A stretch of 7,851 nucleotides of DNA from Treponema sp. (GCA_031256115.1 JAIRRF010000025.1:1-7851), one strand, 5' to 3'; positions 1 to 6,877 are shown, counted from the stretch's first letter. Notes: generated from the sequence alone by a model not told the origin. Numbers and translations: made by a program.

Positions 1-638
1 ATTCTCGGATTTGCATTTTATTGCTTTTTTCTACGGTAATTTTATTTTCATGCAAGAAAGAAATAGATGAAGAAACGGTACTCCATTACGGCCGTGCCGC
101 CGCCGTCTATTCCCAGGGCCGTTTCGAAGAAACTGCATCCATGCTTGAAAAGCTGCAACATTTCTATCCTGCACTGGTACTGCGGTCCAAAGCCCTTTAC
201 TTTACCAACAGGCTGGAAGAGGCGGAGAAATTATTGCGCCGGACATTGCGCCAAAATCCTGGGGGAGGAGAGGCATCCCTTTTTCTTGCCCGGATCCTTC
301 GGGAACTGGGTAGGGATGATGAAGCCCGGCAAATTGCCGAAGCGCTGCTTCGGGACAATCCTCAGGATATCCGTGCTTTGCGGCTGGCATCAGATTTGGC
401 AGCCCACCGGGGAAACACGGAAGATGCCGCAGCCTTGCTTGACAGGGCGGTGGAAGCATCAGCGGAAACAGCTCTTGTTTTTGTAGACCGGGCAAAACTT
501 CGGTGGACTACCGGTAACGGCAAAGGCGCTTTGGAAGATCTTCGCCGGGCAGAACTCCTTCTGCCCTGGAACACTGTATTAAACAAGGGAATCAGGGATC
601 TAAGAACGGCAATTAATTTTAAGGAATTGCAGCAATGA
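1..638 (+). CDS. TPR-repeat lipoprotein, 5'-truncated by the window edge
   Basis: Helical-repeat lipoprotein, probably a periplasm-facing scaffold. The frame is open from base 3 with no stop. The first visible start is TTG at 21, but that would leave a 10-residue signal without positive charge before the lipobox Cys (TGC at 51-53, context LFSC). Upstream codons read S-R-I-C-I-L-L, a better signal-peptide n-region and h-region, so the true start lies before the window. Numbered from TTG 21, about five TPR-like helix pairs follow at residues 21-50, 51-80, 84-114, 117-149 and 150-183. They carry the alternating small/aromatic pattern and the A-x-x-x-L-x-x-A-L-x-x-(N/D)-P endings (LLRRTLRQNP, AEALLRDNP). 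TPRs bind other proteins; the partner is unknown. The stop TGA at 636-638 overlaps the next ATG. Its place at the head of an RND efflux cluster suggests an accessory or assembly role, which is inference. Confidence 0.85.
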   Translation, partial: SRICILLLFSTVILFSCKKEIDEETVLHYGRAAAVYSQGRFEETASMLEKLQHFYPALVLRSKALYFTNRLEEAEKLLRRTLRQNPGGGEASLFLARILRELGRDDEARQIAEALLRDNPQDIRALRLASDLAAHRGNTEDAAALLDRAVEASAETALVFVDRAKLRWTTGNGKGALEDLRRAELLLPWNTVLNKGIRDLRTAINFKELQQ

Positions 639-1126
639 AATACCTTTTGTTTTTATCAATGGGAATTGTTTTCATATTAACCTCCTGTACAAATCTGGGT
701 TTTATTTCCGGAAAGAGCTGGTCATCAGACGAAAACCGGTTTGTTTCCCTGGAATTGGGAACCGTACAGATTGATAAAAAAACCGATTGGGATTCTGTGG
801 AAGCCGAAACCAGAAGGCTTTTGCCTTTTCTCTTTTTTGAATTCTGGACAAAACAGGAAATCCCTGTTCCTGAACCGGCATTCAGGGTAGATGTAATTCT
901 TATAGAACGTGAATATCTGGAAAACTGGAAGACACGCCGTTCACTTTCTGCGGAGATTTTGGTTTGGAATGCCGGAATTACAGAAAATTTAACCGGAGAA
1001 AAAATCCCTTTAGCGGCGGGAAAAGCGCTGTTATCTGGAAATAAAAGCCTTTCTTCATCAAAAGTGCTTCACAGTTTGTTAAAACATGCTTTGTCCAATG
1101 CATTAAAGGCGCTGCCAAAAAAATGA
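635..1126 (+). CDS. small lipoprotein of unknown family
   Basis: A 163-residue protein I do not recognise. It has a clean lipoprotein signal: MKY, a hydrophobic stretch, then ILTSC with Cys18 as the likely lipidated residue. The mature part (about 145 residues) is not a repeat protein. It has a hydrophobic/aromatic helix-like stretch (LLPFLFFEFW, residues 63-72), an alternating strand-like segment (FRVDVILIERE, 83-93), a second strand pair (SLSAEILVWNAG) and a C-terminal amphipathic helix ending in ALKALPKK. This strand-rich core plus terminal helix is loosely like small auxiliary lipoproteins of transport systems (ABC_trans_aux or LptE-like), but that is only a fold-level guess. ATG 635 is preceded by AAGGA at 621-625 and overlaps the previous stop by 4 nt; its own TGA overlaps the TolC-like gene's ATG. 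Translational coupling to the channel gene is likely. Confidence 0.85.
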   Translation: MKYLLFLSMGIVFILTSCTNLGFISGKSWSSDENRFVSLELGTVQIDKKTDWDSVEAETRRLLPFLFFEFWTKQEIPVPEPAFRVDVILIEREYLENWKTRRSLSAEILVWNAGITENLTGEKIPLAAGKALLSGNKSLSSSKVLHSLLKHALSNALKALPKK

Positions 1127-2514
1127 AAACTTTCTGTTTGTTGATTTTGTGTATGTTCATATTGTGTCCTTTGGCCGCACAGCCCGGAAAAATTTCTCTG
1201 GGCTTTAGGGAAGCAGGCCGTCTTTCTGCCGACTCTTCGATAGAGCTGAAAAACCAGCAGGCCCGGAGAGCTATCCGGGAAGGAGCCTGGGCATTATCAA
1301 TCCGTGCTTTTTTTCCCCAGCTAAATTTCAGTGCTTCTGAAGATGACCGGCTTTCACTGATTGGCGCTGACTCCTTTACCAAGACATATACAATCAGTCT
1401 GGAACAACTCTTGTTTGACGGCGGAAGAACAAGAGCGGCCCGCAGTATTGAGCGGACAGAATTGGCTTTGCTTTCGGAGGATTTAAAACAGCATGAGTCG
1501 GTGTTAATTGAAACGGCGGTTACGGCCTACCGCCAAATCCTTTCTTCCAGGATGATCGCTGCCATTCGGAAAGAGACATTAATTTCCCTTAAAGAGCAAT
1601 ACCGCATTATGACGGAAGAACTGGCCCTGGGGCTGGTAATTCCCCTGGATCTCATTCATGCGGAAATAACCCTAAAAGAAGCAGAATTGGAACTGGATTC
1701 CATGATCATACAACTCGAAGAACAGGAAAAGCAATTTACAGAACTTTTGGGGCTGGATAAAATGCCGGAGCTTCTGGAACAGGTAGATGTTTATCGTTCT
1801 CCGGTAATTCCCGGCAGGGAAACGATATATCGTGCCGCCCTGGACAGAAATCCGGATTTGATCCGTCTGGTTCATTCAATTATGCAAAAGGAAACGGAAG
1901 TAAAGCTTGCTTCCCGCTCTTTGATCCCCTTAATAAAAGCAACAGGATCCTATTCTCTAAGCGGCCAGCGGTATCCTTTAACCAGACAAAGCTGGAATTT
2001 TGGCTTGTCGTTAAATTTTTCTTCCCCCTGGTTCAACGCCGGTGCAGGTGGCAGCGCCGGATGGGAACCTCCTTACGATAAAACTGCAAGGGCCCAAAGC
2101 AATTTTTCACCCTTACCGGATCCCGCTTCGGGATTAAGCGCCAAACAGGCAAATCTTGCTCTTGCCCTGGAACGGGAAAATTATCTGCGGTTCCAGGAAC
2201 GATTGGAACGGGAAGCGGCCCTGGGAGTGAATGTTTTACAGCTAAATGAACAACGCCGGATCCTGGCGGTCGAATCCCTGAAACTGGGGGCAGAAAGATA
2301 CCGCTTAAGCGAAGTGCTTCTTTCATTGGGCCGGATTACCCGGATTGAATTAATGGAAGAACGGTTAAAATACGCACAAAAAGAAGCGGCGGCAGTAGAG
2401 GCTGCAACAGCTCTTCTGGAAGCGGAACGATCCCTGGAACGGCTTATCGATCTGCCTCCGGGAACACTGGAAGAATTCAACCGCCGGAACGGCAGGTTTC
2501 AAAAACAAGAATAG
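1123..2514 (+). CDS. TolC-family outer membrane efflux protein
   Basis: Outer membrane channel of a tripartite efflux system; 463 residues, normal for the family. It has a signal peptide (MKTF, a hydrophobic core, then PLAAQ) with probable signal peptidase I cleavage near residues 19-20. No convincing lipobox is present, although Cys occurs at residues 5, 10 and 15. The two-fold TolC repeat is visible. Repeat 1 (about 24-210) has a short strand region followed by QLLFDGGRTRAA (95-106), the classic strand-to-helix motif, then long helices. Repeat 2 (about 230-445) has strands SWNFGLSLNF (290-299), a Gly/Pro-rich stretch (about 300-335) and coiled helices rich in Glu, Ala and Leu. ATG 1123 forms an ATGA overlap with the preceding stop. 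The nearest Shine-Dalgarno (AAAGG 1105-1109) is 13 nt away, so coupling probably matters. Adaptor and RND pump genes downstream support the efflux role. Substrate cannot be inferred. Confidence 0.93.
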   Translation: MKTFCLLILCMFILCPLAAQPGKISLGFREAGRLSADSSIELKNQQARRAIREGAWALSIRAFFPQLNFSASEDDRLSLIGADSFTKTYTISLEQLLFDGGRTRAARSIERTELALLSEDLKQHESVLIETAVTAYRQILSSRMIAAIRKETLISLKEQYRIMTEELALGLVIPLDLIHAEITLKEAELELDSMIIQLEEQEKQFTELLGLDKMPELLEQVDVYRSPVIPGRETIYRAALDRNPDLIRLVHSIMQKETEVKLASRSLIPLIKATGSYSLSGQRYPLTRQSWNFGLSLNFSSPWFNAGAGGSAGWEPPYDKTARAQSNFSPLPDPASGLSAKQANLALALERENYLRFQERLEREAALGVNVLQLNEQRRILAVESLKLGAERYRLSEVLLSLGRITRIELMEERLKYAQKEAAAVEAATALLEAERSLERLIDLPPGTLEEFNRRNGRFQKQE

Positions 2515-2525
2515 CAACGTAAACA

Positions 2526-2532
2526 AGAGGAG
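2526..2532 (+). promoter_or_regulatory. ribosome binding site of the adaptor gene
   Basis: AGAGGAG lies 7 nt before ATG 2540. It is the strongest Shine-Dalgarno in the cluster, sitting in a 25-nt gap, and it fixes the start at 2540 rather than at the nearby in-frame Met codons 3, 5 or 6. Confidence 0.75.
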
Positions 2533-2539
2533 TAAAGTA

Positions 2540-3934
2540 ATGAAAATGGTAATGATGTTTTTTATGTTTCCTGTGGTTTTGTTTGTTTCCTGTACAAAAG
2601 CCCAGGCTTCATCGGAAGGATACATCCCCAGGGTAAATATTGCTGCGGCGGAAGAAAAAATACTTTCTGAAGAAGTGTCCGGTTTTGGCAGCCTGACTTT
2701 CCTGACCAAGGTGGATGTGAATGCTTCCCAGGAAGGAGTGATCCGCCGTCTCTTTTATCGTGAAGGAACCACAGTACCCAAGGGCGCAAGAATCGCCGTG
2801 TTGGAAAATCCACAAATTGAGCTGGCGGTAGGCCGGGCAGAGAATTCCTTTTCCCAGGCAGCCGCAGCCCTTAAACTGGCCCGATCCCGTCTTATGGAAG
2901 GGGAGTTCAGGGCCGAGGCGGAAATCCTAAGTATAGCCAAAGCGGAGGCGGAACTGGCCCAGGCAAAAAAAATTCTGGAGGAACAGCGGCGGAAGGCGGA
3001 GGATCAGGAAAAACTTCATGCCGCCGGAGGTTTAAGCGACGAAGCGATCCGGGAAAGCAGGTTTAGTCTTTTTAATGCAGAAGAACAACTGCGGCTTATG
3101 AAGAGGGATCTGGAGATCCGGACTGTTGGGCTTAGGGATGATGATCTAAAACGGGCCGGACTTTTTCCTATATTGGGGGGTTTTGCCTCAGAAGGAGAAC
3201 GGCGTTCCGCCCTGATCAGGCTTTCTACGTCTACCCTTAGGGCAGAAGCGGAAGCGGCAGAAGCCCAGCTTGAAGCAGCCAAAAAAGAACTGGAATCGGT
3301 GCGAATCGCCAGATCAGAACTTACCGTTTACAGTCCTTCCACAGGAGTTGTCGGCGCCCGTTATCTTGAAGAAGGCGAACGGGCAAAAAAGGAAGATAAA
3401 ATCCTAACCTTAATGGATACCGGCGCCCTCTATGTAATTTTCCCCCTTAGAGAGAACGACGCTTTGCGGCTCCGTCAGGGAATGTCCGCCAAAGTAAAAG
3501 TTGACGGTACAGGAGATATATATGACGGTGCGGTGGATCTTGTATCTCCCCAGGCAGACACCCAGTCCTTTACTTTCAGTGTCCGGGTTTTATTGCCGCA
3601 AACAGTTGTTGCCGCAGATGACAAACTAAAGCCCGGAATGTTTGCCCGGGTAACGGTACAAATTGGATCGGAACGCTCTGTGTTAACGGTTCCCGAAAGC
3701 GCCGTGGTGAACCGGAAGAATGATCAATCAGGAAATAATCAGGGGATTGTTTTTGTTGTTACCCAGGGAAAAGTTTTCGAACGGACCGTACAATTTGGTT
3801 TACTTTCCGGTGATGACCGGGAAATTTGTTCAGGCTTAAAAACCGGAGAAATGGTGGTGTTAAAACCAGAAACTTCACTCAAGGAAGGTAGTCATGTTAT
3901 TCCTGCTAACAATTCTATTTTTGGGGAGTTGTAA
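2540..3934 (+). CDS. RND efflux periplasmic adaptor (HlyD/AcrA-type membrane fusion protein), lipoprotein
   Basis: Links the inner membrane RND pump to the TolC-like channel. 464 residues. Lipoprotein signal with LFVSC, Cys18, so it is probably anchored by lipid, as AcrA is. Order of domains: first half of the lipoyl/biotinyl-like domain (about 56-90; EGVIRRLFYREGTTVPKG), an alpha-helical hairpin (about 90-258; rich in Ala, Glu, Lys), second lipoyl half (TVYSPSTGVVGARYLEEGE, 262-280), beta-barrel (about 284-375; LKPGMFARVTV at 363-373) and a membrane-proximal domain (380-460; VLTVPESAVV). The hairpin turn reads KLHAAGGLSDEAI (158-170). The second helix arm seems broken by a Gly/Pro-containing stretch at 206-219. 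The last 41 nt also encode the start of the next gene. Family assignment is firm; transported substrate is unknown. Confidence 0.93.
   Translation: MKMVMMFFMFPVVLFVSCTKAQASSEGYIPRVNIAAAEEKILSEEVSGFGSLTFLTKVDVNASQEGVIRRLFYREGTTVPKGARIAVLENPQIELAVGRAENSFSQAAAALKLARSRLMEGEFRAEAEILSIAKAEAELAQAKKILEEQRRKAEDQEKLHAAGGLSDEAIRESRFSLFNAEEQLRLMKRDLEIRTVGLRDDDLKRAGLFPILGGFASEGERRSALIRLSTSTLRAEAEAAEAQLEAAKKELESVRIARSELTVYSPSTGVVGARYLEEGERAKKEDKILTLMDTGALYVIFPLRENDALRLRQGMSAKVKVDGTGDIYDGAVDLVSPQADTQSFTFSVRVLLPQTVVAADDKLKPGMFARVTVQIGSERSVLTVPESAVVNRKNDQSGNNQGIVFVVTQGKVFERTVQFGLLSGDDREICSGLKTGEMVVLKPETSLKEGSHVIPANNSIFGEL
3881..3888 (+). promoter_or_regulatory. ribosome binding site inside the adaptor gene, for the first Ig-like lipoprotein
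   Basis: AAGGAAGG sits 5 nt before ATG 3894, inside the coding 3' end of the adaptor gene. It decides the start of the downstream gene and shows that the 41-nt overlap is probably real rather than a misplaced start. Confidence 0.75.
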
Positions 3935-5324
3935 AAACTTTGTTAATCTTGAACCTATTGGTTTTTCGGTATACCCCGGCACAGACAATATGGTGCTGCC
4001 GGAAGAAAAAACAGTCCTCTCGGTTCAATTTGATACGCCCATGAAAAAATCGGAAACTCAAAAGACCCTTTCGGTACATTCTGTTGCCGGTTCCGTTAAA
4101 GGAGATCTTTTCTGGAGTGAAAATAAACTCGTCTTTATTCCATTGGAACCCTGGCTGCCGGGACATCGTTATTCGCTAAGTCTGGAAGGAACTCTTTATG
4201 CCCAGGACGGCAGGGATTTTCGTGTTTCCCGTCATACGGCTTTCTATGCCCTCAATAAAAACGGCGCTCCCCATGTTTTGACTTTTACCCCTGCCGATGG
4301 GACATCGGTGGGAGTAAACAGCGAAGGCAGAGCATTTGTGAGCATCAGCTTTTCCCAGCCCATGGATTGCCAAAGCGTCATTGATGCTTTTTATATTGAC
4401 GGTGTCAGCGAACGGGATTTCCATTGGTCTGCTGGTGATACGGTAATGGAAATGCATCCGAAAAACAAGCTCAATCCCTGGACAGTTTACCGCTGGAGCC
4501 TGAACGGTAAAGCCAGGGGAAAAAACGGAGTTCAGCTGGGAAAGGAAACCAGCGGTCATTTTATTACCGATGCGGACAGAATCCTCCCGGCAGTAAGAGA
4601 GGTGTTTCCCCTTATTAAGGGAAATGCCGCCATGGGATTGTGGTGGATAAAGACCGGTGCAAATTTAACAAACGGATTAGGCTCAGGTCAGGCCATAGGT
4701 ATAGAATTTAACAAAGCAATGGATGAATCAGTGCTTCGTAATATTCGTTTTGATCCTCCCCTTGCCGGACAAAGCGAAATGTGGAAACCGGATACGGTTG
4801 TGTTCATTCCCGATCGGGATCCGGAACCGGAAAAGTATTATACCCTCTTTGTTTCAGGTGCGGATACGATGGGGCTTAAAATGGAAAAGGAATTTACTTT
4901 TTCTTTTGTTGCTGATATTCCCTATCTAAAGATACTTTTTCTGGATGCCGGTTTTGGAGAAATAAAACCGGAACCAAACGGCGTTTATCCTGCCGGGGCG
5001 GTTTTTCCCGAAGGGCTTCTTACCATTGCAATCCGTTTTTCCCATATGATGAATTCTCAAGGTCCAACGGTCCTTGCCATTAAGTTGGAAACTTACTTCC
5101 CCGGAAATTTAAAACCCCTTGGGTTTCGATCTGCCAGGTGGTGGTCCGCTGATACGGTTGTTTTACAGTGGGAAGGAATTGAACGGAATACAACTGAAGA
5201 TAAACATTACTACCGGCTTGTACTGCCCGGGGGCAGGAGCGGTATTTCGGACGGCAAGGGTTCATACTTAAAAGAAGATATGTTCTTTTTTCTTGAGACA
5301 AAAGACAAGGGGGATACAAATTGA
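3894..5324 (+). CDS. Ig-like (SbsA/Big_5-type) repeat lipoprotein, first of a tandem pair
   Basis: Surface or periplasmic beta-sandwich lipoprotein of unknown role; 476 residues. Signal peptide MLFLLTILFLGSC with lipidated Cys13. Four Ig-like repeats are visible, each opening with the F-S-x-P-M pattern of SbsA-type Ig domains: FDTPM (46-50), FSQPMD (153-158), FNKAMD (272-277) and FSHMMN (382-387). Each is followed by a Trp and a DTVV-like strand (WSENKLVFIP at 75, WSAGDTV at 178, WKPDTVVFIP at 297, WWSADTVVLQW at 416), then a Y-x-L strand. The DTV motifs are 118 and 120 codons apart. The fourth repeat is longest and most divergent. ATG 3894 is backed by AAGGAAGG; no later start keeps the signal peptide, which is encoded entirely within the adaptor gene's 3' end. 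The stop overlaps the next start. Its place between adaptor and pump genes suggests involvement with the efflux machine; no enzymatic motif is seen. Confidence 0.88.
   Translation: MLFLLTILFLGSCKNFVNLEPIGFSVYPGTDNMVLPEEKTVLSVQFDTPMKKSETQKTLSVHSVAGSVKGDLFWSENKLVFIPLEPWLPGHRYSLSLEGTLYAQDGRDFRVSRHTAFYALNKNGAPHVLTFTPADGTSVGVNSEGRAFVSISFSQPMDCQSVIDAFYIDGVSERDFHWSAGDTVMEMHPKNKLNPWTVYRWSLNGKARGKNGVQLGKETSGHFITDADRILPAVREVFPLIKGNAAMGLWWIKTGANLTNGLGSGQAIGIEFNKAMDESVLRNIRFDPPLAGQSEMWKPDTVVFIPDRDPEPEKYYTLFVSGADTMGLKMEKEFTFSFVADIPYLKILFLDAGFGEIKPEPNGVYPAGAVFPEGLLTIAIRFSHMMNSQGPTVLAIKLETYFPGNLKPLGFRSARWWSADTVVLQWEGIERNTTEDKHYYRLVLPGGRSGISDGKGSYLKEDMFFFLETKDKGDTN
4437..5161 (+). repeat. repeated DTV(V) strand motif marking Ig repeats 2-4
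   Basis: GATACGGTTGT occurs identically at 4791-4801 and 5151-5161 (360 nt apart), and its first eight bases also at 4437-4444 (354 nt before the second). All three are in frame and encode Asp-Thr-Val at residues 182, 300 and 420. The spacing marks the period of the Ig repeats. The flanking DNA has diverged, so this is an old internal duplication or selection on the motif, not a recent tandem repeat. Confidence 0.6.
5307..5313 (+). promoter_or_regulatory. ribosome binding site supporting a TTG start
   Basis: AAGGGGG lies 7 nt before TTG 5321. It supports the non-ATG start of the second Ig-like lipoprotein, since no in-frame ATG occurs near the signal peptide. Confidence 0.7.
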
Positions 5325-6841
5325 AACGGAACAAATTGTTTTTTGTTTTTAGAAACATTTTTCTTGTGTCGTCGGCATTGTCGTTAACTTTTATTTCCTG
5401 CGATATTTTAAGGAACGGGATTTTTGAAGTAAGGAACTGGAGCCCCGGAGACGGCTATCATGATCCATTGTCAATAGAAGTGGCCCTTGTCTTTTCTCTG
5501 GAACCAAACCGTAACAGTGTGGAGCGATCATTTTCTCTCAGCGAAGACGGTCGTGCTCTGCATGGACATTTTTCCTGGCAGGGAAACCGGATGATTTTCT
5601 GTCCCGGTACTCCTCTTTCAGCCAACAAAGACTATTTAATAACTCTTAAGACAGAAGCCCAGGATGTAAGGGGGCTTAATTTGGAACAGCAATTTGAAGC
5701 GGTTTTTACTACGCGGATTAAAAATGACCGGCCCCTTCTTCTTTCTACTATTCCGGAAGACGGCGGGATCATTTCTGAAAATAGGGGCAGGGTAGAACTG
5801 CTTTTTTCAGAGCCCATGAATCGAAGTTCCCTGCAAAATTGTTCGTTTTCTCCGTCTGTTTCCGGAGTCTGGAGTCTGGAACAGGATGATTGCCGGGCGA
5901 TTTTTACTCCCTCGGAAAACTGGAATACCGCCAGATCCTACAGACTTACCATCGGGGCTTTAACAGCCAGCAAATGGGAAAAGGAAACCGGCAGGGAATA
6001 CGTCCTTCATTTAACAGCAGGAGTTGACCGGACTCCGCCAAAACTGCTTTCCGCCTATGCACTGGATCCTTCCGGTAAAAAAGTAATGTCTCTCCTCTCC
6101 GATAATGGTACCGTAGCAGAGAATGCCCGATGGGAACGAAATTACAGACTTGGCCTGGATTTTTCCAAACCAATAGATAGTTTTTCCGTAAGCTCTGCGT
6201 TAAGTATGGATCCATCCCTGGGAATGATTCTGGAAACCATTCCGGGTTTTAGCTCAACCCTGGTGTACCGTTTTTCCGATACCCCGGTATTCGGAGAAAC
6301 CTATACTATCACTCTGGGAAAAACCGCAAGAGATGAGGCCGGCAATACTTTGGAAGAAAAGATCCTCTGGCGCATTCGCCATGACGGTGAATATTCCAGG
6401 CCTCCGGTTTTAAAAGGGTTTCGGTTTCCAAAAAATCCCAATTCATTTATGGATCTTTTGGTGTACAGGACGGAAGATCTTTTTGCGGATTTTCCGGTTG
6501 AAAGCAAAAACTATACTTTTGATTCAAAAACCAGTACATGGCTGGAGCTGTACTTTGAAACCGCCTCTGGGGCCTTAATAGATCCTGTTTCGCTAATGGA
6601 AAAATTCAGGTTCAGCTCTACAAATGGGGCTGTAAGTTTTTCTCCCAGATCCATAATTCCTTTTGTTTTTACAGTTCCGGATCCTGTTACGGGCTGGGAA
6701 AATCTCTGCCGGATGGAAATCCGCGGAGAATTGTACAACCATCCCTATACAGGAATGGTAACCATTGAAATTGGAACGGGACTTAAGGACAACCTTGGCA
6801 ACCGAAGCACCGAAACACAGCGTTTTCTGTTGTTAAAGTAG
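5321..6841 (+). CDS. Ig-like (SbsA/Big_5-type) repeat lipoprotein, second of a tandem pair
   Basis: Paralogue of the preceding gene; 506 residues. The TTG start gives MKRNK, a hydrophobic core and LTFISC with lipidated Cys27. The first in-frame ATG is at about codon 91, and a GTG at codon 16 would lose the charged n-region, so TTG is preferred. Four Ig-like units are visible: unit 1 (about 35-132; FSLEPN at 58-63, FSWQGNRMIFCP at 84-95), unit 2 (138-233; FSEPMN at 162-167, RAIFTPSENW at 192-201), unit 3 (240-352; FSKPID at 281-286, YTITLGKTARDEAGN at 328-342) and unit 4 (about 360-505), which keeps the length and the terminal LKDNLGNRS but has lost the F-S-x-P-M signature. The protein probably sits in the periplasm or on the outer membrane. 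The stop TAG is followed by a short inverted repeat and then the RND pump gene. Function unknown; co-transcription implies a link to the pump. Confidence 0.88.
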   Translation: MKRNKLFFVFRNIFLVSSALSLTFISCDILRNGIFEVRNWSPGDGYHDPLSIEVALVFSLEPNRNSVERSFSLSEDGRALHGHFSWQGNRMIFCPGTPLSANKDYLITLKTEAQDVRGLNLEQQFEAVFTTRIKNDRPLLLSTIPEDGGIISENRGRVELLFSEPMNRSSLQNCSFSPSVSGVWSLEQDDCRAIFTPSENWNTARSYRLTIGALTASKWEKETGREYVLHLTAGVDRTPPKLLSAYALDPSGKKVMSLLSDNGTVAENARWERNYRLGLDFSKPIDSFSVSSALSMDPSLGMILETIPGFSSTLVYRFSDTPVFGETYTITLGKTARDEAGNTLEEKILWRIRHDGEYSRPPVLKGFRFPKNPNSFMDLLVYRTEDLFADFPVESKNYTFDSKTSTWLELYFETASGALIDPVSLMEKFRFSSTNGAVSFSPRSIIPFVFTVPDPVTGWENLCRMEIRGELYNHPYTGMVTIEIGTGLKDNLGNRSTETQRFLLLK

Positions 6842-6857
6842 CGCGCTATTTTAGCGC
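6839..6857 (+). other. inverted repeat between the second Ig-like gene and the RND gene
   Basis: GCGCTA (6843-6848), TTT loop, TAGCGC (6852-6857) forms a perfect 6-bp stem. The left arm is also part of a 10-bp palindrome, TAGCGCGCTA (6839-6848), that overlaps the stop codon. No U-tract follows (ATAACAAGG), so it is not a standard intrinsic terminator. It could be an mRNA processing, stabilising or attenuation element, or chance. Confidence 0.45.
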
Positions 6858-6877
6858 ATAACAAGGAACATTCAGCA

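Noticed and set aside
21..23. TTG 21 as the true start of the TPR lipoprotein
   Set aside because: It would leave a 10-residue, uncharged signal peptide. The frame is open to the window edge and upstream codons encode a better n-region including Arg, so the start is probably outside the window.
1135..1167. Lipobox in the TolC-like protein at Cys10 or Cys15
   Set aside because: The residues before these Cys (LIL, FIL) do not give a lipobox with a small residue at -1, whereas PLAAQ offers a standard signal peptidase I site.
978..1382. 134-codon minus-strand open frame across the small lipoprotein and TolC genes
   Set aside because: It is antisense to two well-supported genes with overlapping start and stop, has no convincing ribosome site, and its translation has no recognisable domain.
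4176..4559. 127-codon minus-strand open frame
   Set aside because: Shadow of the first Ig-like gene, whose plus-strand domain signatures are clear.
6843..6860. Rho-independent terminator after the second Ig-like gene
   Set aside because: The stem is only 6 bp and is followed by ATAACAAGG rather than a run of T, and the pump gene starts 36 nt after the stop. Recorded as an inverted repeat only.
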